From Martinezella miluonensis (GTDB lineage Bacteria; Pseudomonadota; Alphaproteobacteria; Rhizobiales; Rhizobiaceae), in contig NZ_FMAH01000025.1 of the NCBI RefSeq assembly GCF_900094545.1, forward strand, positions 35,710-99,709: a DNA stretch of 64,000 bases, in the 5' to 3' direction. The position numbers and the translations under genes are program-made. The notes beneath the pieces are model-generated. The model saw only the letters and a program-made list of their open reading frames with translations. It did no database searches and had not been told where the DNA came from. Shown piece after piece: positions 55,733-64,000 of this stretch; positions within the stretch are counted from its first letter, which is position 1, and every line of letters starts with the position of its first letter.

Positions 55733-56719
55733 TTACCAGCGATGATGAACGTGCGGAGCGATAAGCCGCTCGTAGATCTCGCGCGTCGCCACCATGACGT
55801 CGGCGGAAAGCGGCGCAAGATCGACTGCAGCCGCATTGGCCTTGGCCTGCTCGGCATTGCGGGCACCGGGGATGACGACGGTGACGGCTTCGTTCATCAG
55901 AATCCAGCGCAGTGCAAAGGCTGCCATGCTGGCGCCTGATGGAACCAGCTTGCGCACTTCCTCGACGGCCTGCAGACCCACCTCGAACGGAACGCCGGCA
56001 AAGGTCTCGCCGACATCAAAGGCCTCGCCGTGGCGGTTGAAGTTGCGATGATCGTCGCTGGCAAATTGGGTGTCGCGGGTGATCTTGCCGGAGAGCAGGC
56101 CGGAAGCCAGCGGCACGCGGGCGATGACAGCCACGTTCTTGCGCTTGGCTTCCGTGAAGAACAGGTGGTCGGGCCGCTGGCGGATGATATTGTAGATGAT
56201 CTGGATGCTGAGCACGCCCGGATACTCGATCGCCTTCAGCGCCTCTTCGACCTTTTCGACGCTGACGCCGTATCCCTTGATCTTGCCGGCCTTCTGCAAC
56301 GCGTCGAGACCGGCGAAGACTTCCGGCCGGTAAAGAACTTCGGTCGGAGGGCAATGAAGCTGCACGAGGTCGAGGCTCTCGACGCCGAGGTTCTTCAGGC
56401 TGCGGTCGATGAAGCCTTCGAGATTGACCTTGGTGTAGCCGTCGGCCACATGCGGGTTCAGCCGGCGGCCGGCCTTGGTCGCCACCATCGGGCGCTCGCC
56501 GCCGCGGGCCTTCAGCACATCGGCGATGATCTTTTCTGAGCGGCCGTCGCCATAGACGTCGGCGGTATCGATGAAGGTCATGCCCGCATCGAGAGCGGCA
56601 TTCAGTGCCGCGCGGCCATCGGCCTCACTGACATCGCCCCATGCGCCGCCGATCTGCCAGGCGCCGAAGCCGACATCTGTCACGATAAAGGGCGTCCGCC
56701 CGAAAGCATGATGTCGCAT
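55733..56719 (-). CDS. Aldo/keto reductase
   Basis: A 328-residue NADPH-dependent (beta/alpha)8-barrel oxidoreductase. Catalytic Asp and Tyr are in DTADVYGDGRSEKI, Lys in VATKAGRR, and His in LVQLHCPP. The C-terminal cofactor segment VVIPGARNAEQAKAN is present. The natural substrate is unknown; it resembles the YajO/YhdN-like group. Confidence 0.92.
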   Translation of the reverse strand: MRHHAFGRTPFIVTDVGFGAWQIGGAWGDVSEADGRAALNAALDAGMTFIDTADVYGDGRSEKIIADVLKARGGERPMVATKAGRRLNPHVADGYTKVNLEGFIDRSLKNLGVESLDLVQLHCPPTEVLYRPEVFAGLDALQKAGKIKGYGVSVEKVEEALKAIEYPGVLSIQIIYNIIRQRPDHLFFTEAKRKNVAVIARVPLASGLLSGKITRDTQFASDDHRNFNRHGEAFDVGETFAGVPFEVGLQAVEEVRKLVPSGASMAAFALRWILMNEAVTVVIPGARNAEQAKANAAAVDLAPLSADVMVATREIYERLIAPHVHHRW

Positions 56720-56943
56720 GAGAAATCTCCTCGTCTTAGGTAATGAAATGCCAGCGCATTAGCAGCCGCCCGGATCGGCGGCAAGCATGTGTAAGGCGGA
56801 TGTGCCATCGCAATCGCGTGACTCGGAAATATCACAGTTTCTGACAACTGACGAAACCGTTGGATGAAGCGCGTGGTGCAGTGTTCATTGCGCCTCCGCT
56901 TCCTTAAAAGGAGAGACCGGATATCTGACTGTTATCGGAGCCC

Positions 56944-58179
56944 ATGTCCTCTTTCAGCTTCATCCATGCCGCCGATCTGCATCTTGGCAGTCCCTTTCAG
57001 GGGCTGGCGTTGAAGGACGCCGCCGTTGCCGCGGTTTTTGTCGAAGCCAGCCGCAAGGCCTTCTCGATGCTGGTGGGGCTGGCCATCGAAAGGCGCGTCG
57101 ATTTCTTCGTCATCGCTGGCGATGTCTATGATGGCGATTGGAAGGACAACAAGATTGGCCTGTTCTTCAATCGCGAAATGGCGCGGCTGGAGCGGGCCGG
57201 CATCCCGGTCTATCTGCTGCGCGGCAATCACGACGCGGCAAGCGTCATCACCAAGACGATCACCTTGCCCGCCAATGTGCACGAGTTTCCGACTGGCAAA
57301 CCCGGCAGCGTCAAGCTCGATCAGTTGCAGGTGGTGCTGCATGGTCAGGGTTTCGCTGAACGCTCGGCCAATGACAACCTGGCGCTCTCCTATCCCGCGC
57401 CCGTCTCCGACTGGTTCAACATCGGCATTCTCCACACGTCGCTCACCGGTCGCGAACCGCATGCGCCCTATGCGCCATGCTCGGTCGATGACCTGCGCTC
57501 GCGCGGCTACGACTACTGGGCGCTCGGTCATGTGCATGACTATGAAGTCGTGGCCAAGGACCCGCTAGTGATCTTTCCCGGCAATCTGCAGGGTCGCAAT
57601 ATCCGCGAGCGGGGCGCCAAGGGCGCGGTGCTGGTGACGGTCGAGGACGGCCGCATCGAGCATGAGCGCCTGATCGTCGACGAAGCGCGCTTTGCGCAAG
57701 TCGATGTTGCCGTTGGCCCCGATGATGATCAGGCGGCGATCCTGCGCCGCATCGAGCAGGCAGTGCAGCCCATGGCCGATGACATGGCGGGAAGGATGAC
57801 TGCGCTACGCGTGCTGCTCTCCGGCATCACGCCATTGCAAGGCGCCATTGCTGCCAACCGTCAGCAATGGCGTGATGAGGTCGAAGCCGCATGCCATCGC
57901 GTGCACGAGGATATCTGGCTCGAAAAACTGGAACTTCGCCTGGAGCCGCCGGCAACACAGGTCGCGGAAGCAGACGGTGCGCTCGATCTTCGCCAGTTGC
58001 TGGCCGAGCATGCGGGAGATGCCGATATCGCGATGGAAGCAAGCCGGCTGGTTGACGAGATTGCGGTGCGCCTTCCGGGCGGGCTTGGCGCAACGGCGAC
58101 GCCGCTGGACGACAGCCCGGAAGCCCTCATCGAAGAAGCTCGGCAGTTGCTGCTGGCGCGCGGGCAGGGGGCAGGCTGA
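56944..58179 (+). CDS. YhaO-like metallophosphoesterase (DNA exonuclease, SbcD type)
   Basis: A 411-residue protein with the Mre11/SbcD phosphoesterase motifs: HAADLHLGSPF, GDVYDGDW, RGNHDA, LHTSLTG and GHVHDYE. It is predicted to be the Mn-dependent nuclease partner of the downstream ATPase, which starts one base after its stop. The pair is like YhaO/YhaN of Bacillus, distinct from classical SbcCD. The exact DNA substrate is unknown. Confidence 0.88.
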   Translation: MSSFSFIHAADLHLGSPFQGLALKDAAVAAVFVEASRKAFSMLVGLAIERRVDFFVIAGDVYDGDWKDNKIGLFFNREMARLERAGIPVYLLRGNHDAASVITKTITLPANVHEFPTGKPGSVKLDQLQVVLHGQGFAERSANDNLALSYPAPVSDWFNIGILHTSLTGREPHAPYAPCSVDDLRSRGYDYWALGHVHDYEVVAKDPLVIFPGNLQGRNIRERGAKGAVLVTVEDGRIEHERLIVDEARFAQVDVAVGPDDDQAAILRRIEQAVQPMADDMAGRMTALRVLLSGITPLQGAIAANRQQWRDEVEAACHRVHEDIWLEKLELRLEPPATQVAEADGALDLRQLLAEHAGDADIAMEASRLVDEIAVRLPGGLGATATPLDDSPEALIEEARQLLLARGQGAG

Positions 58180-58180
58180 C

Positions 58181-61100
58181 ATGCGCTTCGATCGTCTCGA
58201 CATTCTTCGCTACGGCGCGTTGACCGACCGCACGCTCGATTTCCGTGCCGGAGCCAAGCTGCATGTCATCTTTGGTCCCAACGAGGCCGGCAAGTCTTCG
58301 GCTCTGAGTGCGATTTCCGATCTGCTCTTCGGCTTTCCCGCCGCCGCTGAACAGAGTTTTTTGCATGAGCCCGGCACCTTGCGTATCGGAGCTGAAATCA
58401 AGGCACATGATGGCGCCAAGCTGGCCTTCCGCCGCCGCCGCGGCCGCAAGAGCACGCTTCTTGCACCTGATGACAAGGAGACGCCGCTCGCCGAGGATGC
58501 CCTTGCCCCATTCATCGGCAATCTGAGCCGGGATGTCTTCGAACGCGCCTTTGGCCTCGATTCGCAAAGACTTCGGCAAGGTGCGACGGCCATGCTGCGC
58601 AGTGGTGGCGAGATTGGCAGCCTGCTGTTTTCGGCAGCCTCCGGCCTGACCGGCCTTTCACGGCTGCGCCAGTCGCTGGAAGCGGAAGCCGACGGCATCT
58701 ATGCGGCCCGGCGCTCGAAGGATCGCGGATTCTATAAAGCGCTGGATCGCTACGAAGACGCCCGCAAGGCCGAACGCGATCATGAACTCAAATCCGGGGA
58801 CTGGAAGAAGCTGCTGGCGGAGGCAGCCGAAATCGAGGCTGAGCTGGAACGGTTGCAGGCAGAGCGTCGAGAGACGCGCCAGGCTCTGGACCGGCTTAAG
58901 AAGCTGAAGACCTTGCAGCCCTTGCTTGCCGAGATCGACGCCGAGGGCATGGCGCTCGACGAGCTGGCCGATTTCTCCGCAATTCCCGAGAGCCTTGCCG
59001 ACAGGCTTGAGCAGAGGCTGCGCGACAAGCAAGCCGCCGAAGAGGAAATGCGTCGTGTGCGCCACACGGTGACCCGCACCGAGGAGGACCTGTCCCGCAT
59101 CCAGGTCGATGAGGCATTGTTGCAGATATCCGGCGACATCACTCAGCTTTTTGCCGATACCGGCAACTATCGCAGCCAGCGTCATGATCTGCCGCGCGTC
59201 GATCAAGAGTTGGCCGGTTACGATGCCTCGCTCGCCCAACTGGCACGCCGTCTGGGCATATCCAATGTTGAGAAGCTCGAGGCGCATCAGCCGAGCGACG
59301 TCGACCTGGCCCGCCTGTCCGAACTGGTAGAGCAGGGTAGAACCCTCTCGCGACAACTCCAGGGGCTCACCGAACAGGAAGAGAGCGAACGCAGCCAGCT
59401 TGCCGCATTGGAGAGGGACAGCTTTGCCGGACGTCTGTTCGATCCTAGACCCTATGGCGATCAACTGGATTCATTGACTGCGGATCTCGCCGGCCTGGCG
59501 CGTCTCGATGCCCTGGAGACGCAGATCCGTCGCGTCGAGGCGGATCTTGAGGAAGCAGCCGCACGCCTGCGGCCACCGGTTGGTGACATCTCCATGCTCT
59601 TTGCGGCACCTTTGCCGGAGCTATCGGAGATCGCCACCCATCGCGAGACGATTGATGCTGCGCGGGCTAAGGTGCGCGAGACTACCGAAAAGCTGCGCGG
59701 CTATGATAATCAACTGGCAGAGATCGCGCAGGCTCTAGCGGATGCGGAACGCACAGGCCCGGTCGTCACGCGCGAGCAGGTGGCGGCGGCGCGTGAAGAC
59801 CGCGATGGCCGATGGCTATCGATTCAGGACATGCTGGCGGATGGCCGACCTCCCAACGCCAAAGCCATTGCAGCGCTGACTGTCAGCATCGGTGATACCG
59901 ATCGCCTGGCCGACACCATTCTCAGCGATGCCGATCGTGTTGCCCGCCATGCGGATTATCGCCTGCGTCAAGCTCGCCTGCAACGGGAGCGCGAGGATGT
60001 GTCGAACCAGCTGCAACAGCACGAGAGACTATTGGTGGAGGCCGAGGCATCCTTTGCAGGCCTGTTCGATCCTTGCGGTACAGTCGCGCTGGATCCGTCA
60101 ATCATGCTCGAGTGGCGGCGAGGTGTCGAAGGGCTGCTGCGCCAGCGCAATACTTTGCGCGATCTGCTTGACGAACGCGACGAGAACGCTCTTGCAGAAG
60201 AGCGTGTGTTGCCCGCTCTGCAGGATATCGTTGAGGCGACCGGCTACAGGAGCGGGCGCCTGCCGCCCGTCGCGATGGCGGAAGGATTGCGCAAGCACCT
60301 GCGCCTAGCCGCGGAGCGCTGGAGCGAAAGCCGAACGCGGGAAGGGGAGATAAGCTCGGCGCGGGACCGGTTGGCACGGTTTGACGAGCAGCAGCAGACA
60401 TTGGAACGGCGGCACGTCGACTGGCGCGAGGCGTTCGGCAAGGCCGTTGTTCCTCTTGGCCTGCCGGTGGATGCGACGCTGGAAATGGCATCCGTCGCCC
60501 TGAAGGCATGGGAAGAGCTGCCCGATGCTTTGGCAGAGCGCGACAACAGGCTGCGCCGCGTTACTGGCATGCGGCGAGATATGGCGGACTTCGAACGGCG
60601 GCTCGCAACGCTTGTGGCCAGCGCCGGCTACGAGCTGGATCATCTGCCGCCCGATACCGCAGCCGAAGCCCTGCACAGCCGCGCCAATGCGATGCGCGGT
60701 GAGTTGAAGAAGCGCGAAGGCCTCGAAGAGGATCGGCAGCGCGCGGAAGGATTGCTTGCTCGCCATGAGGAGGCTCTTGCGGCAATATCGACCGATCTCG
60801 ATCACCTGACGGCCGACCTGCCGGGGCCTAGCGATCTGGCGGCGCTGCTGTCGCGGCTGCGGGAGCGTACTCGTTTGAGTGCACGGTTGCTCGAAAGCCG
60901 CAATCGCTTCCGTCACCAGGCCGATGGCCGGGCGGAGGACGAACTGCGGGCTCAGCTTCGTGATTTCGAGCGCGTTGCTGCCGATCTGGAAATCGAACGA
61001 TTGATCGAAGAGGATCAGCGGCAATTCACGCTACATGGTGAGCTTTCGGCGCGGCTGGCGGAAAATCGGCGCCAACAGCAGGCGCTCGAAACTGGCGTCA

Positions 61101-61639
61101 GTGCCGAATACGCGGTTTTCGAAAAGCTCTCGGCCGAACAGGAGGCAAAGGACCTTGCTCGGCAATGGGTGATCTTGAAGCTTGCCGCACGCATGCTGGC
61201 GGGTTCGATGGAGTCTTATCGTGAGAAACAGGCGGACCCGGTCATCAAACGCGCCGGTGAATTGTTTTCGCAGCTCACGGGAAGCCGGTTCCTACGTCTT
61301 GTCGAGGCGCATGACGAAAGCGACGCGTTGCAGCTGCTGGCGGAACGAGTGGGCGGTGAGCGTGTGCCGCTCGACGGCCTGAGCGAAGGCACCGGCGATC
61401 AGCTCTATCTCGCCTTGCGGCTGGCATTCCTGGAGGATTACGCCGCTCGGAACGAGCCGGCCCCCATGATCGTCGACGATATCTTCCAGACCTTTGACGA
61501 CGAGCGGGCAAGCGCAGGTTTGAAGGTGCTTGCGAGCACCGCCGAACGCTTCCAGACGATCCTCTTCACGCATGAGATGAGCGTGGTCGAGATCGCCCAA
61601 CGCGAGATCGGTGCGGATCTGGATCTGATCCGGCTTTGA
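58181..61639 (+). CDS. YhaN-like SMC-type ATPase (SbcC/Rad50-related)
   Basis: A 1152-residue ATPase. The N-terminus has Walker A GPNEAGKSS (residues 32-40), the long centre is coiled coil rich in Leu, Glu, Arg and Gln, and the C-terminus carries the ABC signature LSEGTGDQLYLALRLAF and Walker B PMIVDDIFQTFDDER. No zinc-hook CxxC is seen in the middle, unlike Rad50. It would move or hold DNA ends for the adjacent nuclease. The frame is open upstream into the nuclease gene, but MRFDRLDILRYG is the family start. Confidence 0.88.
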   Translation: MRFDRLDILRYGALTDRTLDFRAGAKLHVIFGPNEAGKSSALSAISDLLFGFPAAAEQSFLHEPGTLRIGAEIKAHDGAKLAFRRRRGRKSTLLAPDDKETPLAEDALAPFIGNLSRDVFERAFGLDSQRLRQGATAMLRSGGEIGSLLFSAASGLTGLSRLRQSLEAEADGIYAARRSKDRGFYKALDRYEDARKAERDHELKSGDWKKLLAEAAEIEAELERLQAERRETRQALDRLKKLKTLQPLLAEIDAEGMALDELADFSAIPESLADRLEQRLRDKQAAEEEMRRVRHTVTRTEEDLSRIQVDEALLQISGDITQLFADTGNYRSQRHDLPRVDQELAGYDASLAQLARRLGISNVEKLEAHQPSDVDLARLSELVEQGRTLSRQLQGLTEQEESERSQLAALERDSFAGRLFDPRPYGDQLDSLTADLAGLARLDALETQIRRVEADLEEAAARLRPPVGDISMLFAAPLPELSEIATHRETIDAARAKVRETTEKLRGYDNQLAEIAQALADAERTGPVVTREQVAAAREDRDGRWLSIQDMLADGRPPNAKAIAALTVSIGDTDRLADTILSDADRVARHADYRLRQARLQREREDVSNQLQQHERLLVEAEASFAGLFDPCGTVALDPSIMLEWRRGVEGLLRQRNTLRDLLDERDENALAEERVLPALQDIVEATGYRSGRLPPVAMAEGLRKHLRLAAERWSESRTREGEISSARDRLARFDEQQQTLERRHVDWREAFGKAVVPLGLPVDATLEMASVALKAWEELPDALAERDNRLRRVTGMRRDMADFERRLATLVASAGYELDHLPPDTAAEALHSRANAMRGELKKREGLEEDRQRAEGLLARHEEALAAISTDLDHLTADLPGPSDLAALLSRLRERTRLSARLLESRNRFRHQADGRAEDELRAQLRDFERVAADLEIERLIEEDQRQFTLHGELSARLAENRRQQQALETGVSAEYAVFEKLSAEQEAKDLARQWVILKLAARMLAGSMESYREKQADPVIKRAGELFSQLTGSRFLRLVEAHDESDALQLLAERVGGERVPLDGLSEGTGDQLYLALRLAFLEDYAARNEPAPMIVDDIFQTFDDERASAGLKVLASTAERFQTILFTHEMSVVEIAQREIGADLDLIRL

Positions 61640-61674
61640 ATGCCACGAACGACTTGGTCGGCGCCTGCAGCCCG

Positions 61675-63489
61675 CTATGACATAGACGGAATGAACAATC
61701 GTGTCGGGACGACGATTCGCGGGTCTGCTTTATCGCGGCTATAGGCCGGATTGAGCGCCCTGTCGGTGAAGCTCTGCGTCGCATGCAGCCGGCGCAGGTT
61801 CTGTTTTTCCTGCTCGAATCGCTTCTTCCGCCCTCCCGACTTGTCCGATCCGCGCGACAGCGATTCATGGTGATAGAGACAGGCAAAGGGCGTCCAGATG
61901 ATGCGGTAGCCGGCCTTGTGAGCGCGCAGGCAATAGTCGACATCGTTATAGGCGACGGCGAAATTCTCCTCGTCGAACAGGCCGATCTTTTGCAGGCAGT
62001 CGCCCGAGATCAGCATGACCGCGCCGGTTACGCAGGTCATGGTATTGCGCAGATGTAGCCGGTTCATCGGACCGCCGAACTCTTTGGGCTTGTTCAAATA
62101 CCAATGGCCGGCCAATCCGCCAAAGCCGACGACCACGCCTGCATGTTGCATCTTGTCGTTCGGAAAGAGCAGCTTGGCGCCGACGATGCCGGTTCTGTCG
62201 TAGGCGAGGCAGGAGACCATCTCCTTCAGCCAGCCAGATTCGATCACTTCGACGTCATTGTTGAGGATCAGATAGTGCTCGCCCGTCGCTGCGTTCAAGC
62301 CGCGATTGACCGAGCGTGAGAAATTGAAGGCTTCCGGGGTGACGACTGCCGAAAACCGCCGGTGTGTCTGGCGATAGCGGTCGTAGAGATCGAGCACCGC
62401 CTTGTCCGTAGACCCGTTGTCTATAACAAGCACTTCGAAATCCGGATAGTCCGTCTTTTCGAAGAGATCATGAAGGATGCGGGAGATGAGGTCGAAGTTG
62501 TCCTTGCTGGGAATGACGATCGAGACTTTAGGCCAATCGCGCGGCGGCTCGAACACGACGCGATGCAGCGTCTTGGTGAGTGCTCCTTCGACTTGAATCG
62601 TTTGCCGCTGCCGTTCGAACCTTTCGGTCAGCGCCTTCCTCGCATTCGCGGTCGCGGCGTCCATGAATTTGCGCGAGTAGGTCTGGCCGTTGCGGCGCCA
62701 CCAGTAGGCCGGGTAGGGCAGGTGTAGGATGCTTTGTTCCGGGAGTCCCTCCAGATAGCGCAGCAGCAGGTCATAGTCCTGCGATCCGTCATAACCGGTG
62801 CGTAGATAACCGATCTCCCGAAGCCGGCTGTGGCGATAGATGGAGAAGTGGTTGATGTAGTTGACGCCGCTCAGCAGGACCGAGTCGTAGGCCGGCTTCA
62901 GCATGACGCCGGTCGGCTTCAAGGTGTCGTCGACGACGAGCTCGTCGGTATAAAGGAAATTGGCGTCCGGGTTTTGCTCCAGCGTATGCCTGATGAGCTT
63001 GAAAGCGTGGGGCGCAACGACATCGTCATGGTCGAGGAGGGCGATCCATTGGCCGCGAGCATGGGCCAGGCCGGAATTGGTGGCCGCCGCGATGCCGCCA
63101 TTGCGTTCGTTCAGCATGAAGCGGATATTGTCTTTCGCCTGCTGCGACTTATACCATTGCCGCGTTTCCGGCGATGTCGAGCCATCATCGCTCAGAATGA
63201 GCTCCGTGCCCTGTTCTGCCTGCATTTCGAAAGATCTGACGAGATCGTCCAGATATCGCGGCGGCGCATTGTAGACGGGCACGACGACGCTCAACCAGGT
63301 TCCCGCTGTTGCCGATACCGGTAAGGCGACGAGATCAGAGCCAAGCCGATAGTTCGCATCCGCATATTGGATCGTCAGGCTGGCGGCTCGCTTTCCGAAT
63401 CTGAGTTTCGGTATCTTGGTCCAATGCCGCGGAAGCTTGCCGAGATCGACGCGCTCTGTCTTTTCCTCTGTATTGAGGAGATGCGCCAT
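61675..63489 (-). CDS. Two-domain GT2 glycosyltransferase, apparently 5'-truncated by an insertion sequence
   Basis: The surviving ATG-started frame encodes 604 residues with two GT-A domains: TWLSVVVPVYNA (about residue 65) with DHDD, and KVSIVIPSKDNFD (about residue 320) with LNNDVEV and NDVDYCLRAHKAG. Such proteins make surface glycans or rhamnan-type chains. Reading upstream, the same frame stays open with protein-like composition for 50 codons to 63639 and meets a TAG at 63640-63642, where IS sequence begins. No alternative start and no ribosome-binding site are present, so the original start has been lost. Confidence 0.8.
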   Translation of the reverse strand: MAHLLNTEEKTERVDLGKLPRHWTKIPKLRFGKRAASLTIQYADANYRLGSDLVALPVSATAGTWLSVVVPVYNAPPRYLDDLVRSFEMQAEQGTELILSDDGSTSPETRQWYKSQQAKDNIRFMLNERNGGIAAATNSGLAHARGQWIALLDHDDVVAPHAFKLIRHTLEQNPDANFLYTDELVVDDTLKPTGVMLKPAYDSVLLSGVNYINHFSIYRHSRLREIGYLRTGYDGSQDYDLLLRYLEGLPEQSILHLPYPAYWWRRNGQTYSRKFMDAATANARKALTERFERQRQTIQVEGALTKTLHRVVFEPPRDWPKVSIVIPSKDNFDLISRILHDLFEKTDYPDFEVLVIDNGSTDKAVLDLYDRYRQTHRRFSAVVTPEAFNFSRSVNRGLNAATGEHYLILNNDVEVIESGWLKEMVSCLAYDRTGIVGAKLLFPNDKMQHAGVVVGFGGLAGHWYLNKPKEFGGPMNRLHLRNTMTCVTGAVMLISGDCLQKIGLFDEENFAVAYNDVDYCLRAHKAGYRIIWTPFACLYHHESLSRGSDKSGGRKKRFEQEKQNLRRLHATQSFTDRALNPAYSRDKADPRIVVPTRLFIPSMS

Positions 63490-63639
63490 ATATTGCTCGG
63501 CCGATTTTGCAGAGGAGAAAGCCTTGACCTCAAAGCTGAATGTCGTCGGAAAACTGACGGGATCGGCGCGCAGGGCGCAGATGGAGCCAACCGATCCAAT
63601 ATCAGCGGTGACGATGAAGCGGCGTGCTGTTGATTTCCG
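63490..63639 (-). pseudogene. Orphaned 5' coding segment of the GT2 gene
   Basis: Fifty in-frame codons directly upstream of the ATG at 63489 have coding-like third bases and read, for example, RRFIVTADIGSVGSICALRA and FPTTFSFEVKAFSSAKSAEQ. They contain no ATG, GTG or TTG start. The segment appears to be the N-terminal part of the GT2 protein, cut off from its start by the insertion at about 63640. Confidence 0.7.
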
Positions 63640-63642
63640 CTA

Positions 63643-64000
63643 GGAACTGACCCGGCGTTTCCACCGAGAAGTGGCTCTGACGCACTTTTGCTGACGTGCA
63701 GATCCTACGATGCGCCGATCAATCGCGCCTGCAGCAGATCGAGTTTTGCACGTCCGTACATCTGTCGTTTGATGAGCTTTAGTCGTGTGATCTGACCTTC
63801 CGTCTGCCCATTTGACCACGGTGAAATGATTGCGTTTCTCACAGCGTTGAGGTCCTTCTCAACGCCACCGGCAAACGATCCGACCAGGCTGTTTTTAGCT
63901 GCGTCAAGCCATTCATCGAGCTTTCGTGTTGTCTTCGAGCGGATCATGGATTGGAAGTCGCCAATGGCCGTGCGGGCGACGACCAGTTCCGGAACATTCA
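63643..64000 (-). mobile_element. Partial insertion sequence (ISL3-like), one end
   Basis: The left end begins at about 63643 with GGAACTGACCCGGCG, directly abutting the interrupted glycosyltransferase frame. The 3' end of a transposase gene lies 62 bases inside. The element runs off the window, so its other end, inverted repeat and target duplication cannot be seen. Confidence 0.65.
63705..64000 (-). CDS. ISL3-like transposase, C-terminal part (5' end outside the window)
   Basis: The minus-strand frame is open from the window edge to the stop at 63705-63707. The sequence KNSLVGSFAGGVEKDLNAVR and SNGQTEGQITRLKLIKRQMY followed by GRAKLDLLQARL is typical of the C-terminal end of rhizobial ISL3-family transposases. 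An internal Met exists, but the frame runs on before it, so this is a partial gene. The catalytic domain beyond the edge cannot be judged. Confidence 0.8.
   Translation of the reverse strand, partial: NVPELVVARTAIGDFQSMIRSKTTRKLDEWLDAAKNSLVGSFAGGVEKDLNAVRNAIISPWSNGQTEGQITRLKLIKRQMYGRAKLDLLQARLIGAS

Overview
The window reads as a chromosomal segment of a Rhizobium-type alphaproteobacterium (Rhizobiaceae). Supporting this are the order glyA-nrdR-ribD-ribE and yceD-plsX-fabH-ihfA-MerR, a K+-independent H+-pyrophosphatase, a Porin_2 (RopA-type) porin, a BA14K protein, RIME-like palindromic repeats, and the high GC of nearly all genes. No phage, plasmid, CRISPR or rRNA genes were seen. One tRNA gene (Pro, GGG) is present.

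Layout. 0.4-8.2 kb: a Tat-exported L,D-transpeptidase, then one-carbon and riboflavin genes (glyA, nrdR, ribD, ribE, and after three opposite-strand genes ribH-nusB). 8.4-15.3 kb: hppA, a BamE/OmlA-like lipoprotein, a cytochrome bc1 assembly chaperone, and yceD-plsX-fabH-ihfA for phospholipid and fatty acid initiation plus a nucleoid protein. 15.5-22.5 kb: a MerR regulator, a porin, several small secreted or lipid-anchored proteins, tRNA-Pro, a catalytically dead nuclease-fold protein, an esterase and a small HTH protein. 22.6-31.3 kb: an exopolysaccharide locus (two GT4 glycosyltransferases, an undecaprenyl-phosphate sugar transferase, a Wza-like lipoprotein, a GumC/ExoP-like chain-length protein and a FemAB/BioF2-like acyltransferase). 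It includes a short membrane protein that looks like the N-terminal third of a polymerase/ligase. 31.4-43.1 kb: ctaA, a DUF2778 transpeptidase-like protein, argC, speB, rplM-rpsI, an EamA transporter, an AT-rich gene-poor gap, and metY. 43.2-47.2 kb: pstSCAB behind tandem PHO boxes, with no phoU or phoB. 47.3-55.7 kb: a diguanylate cyclase, then the protein quality-control block clpP-clpX-lon-hupB and an arginase-family ureohydrolase. 55.7-64.0 kb: an aldo/keto reductase, a YhaO/YhaN-like nuclease-ATPase pair, and a two-domain GT2 glycosyltransferase. The open frame of that GT2 continues upstream of its first ATG and stops where an ISL3-like insertion sequence begins, so it appears 5'-truncated by the insertion.

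The most notable points are the IS-disrupted glycosyltransferase, the shortened polymerase-like gene and degenerate kinase domain in the exopolysaccharide locus, two RIME-like repeats whose arms supply the stop codons of adjacent genes, and a hairpin shared by the 3' ends of ctaA and lon. Nothing here is clearly a wholly new system. Most genes are core chromosomal genes.
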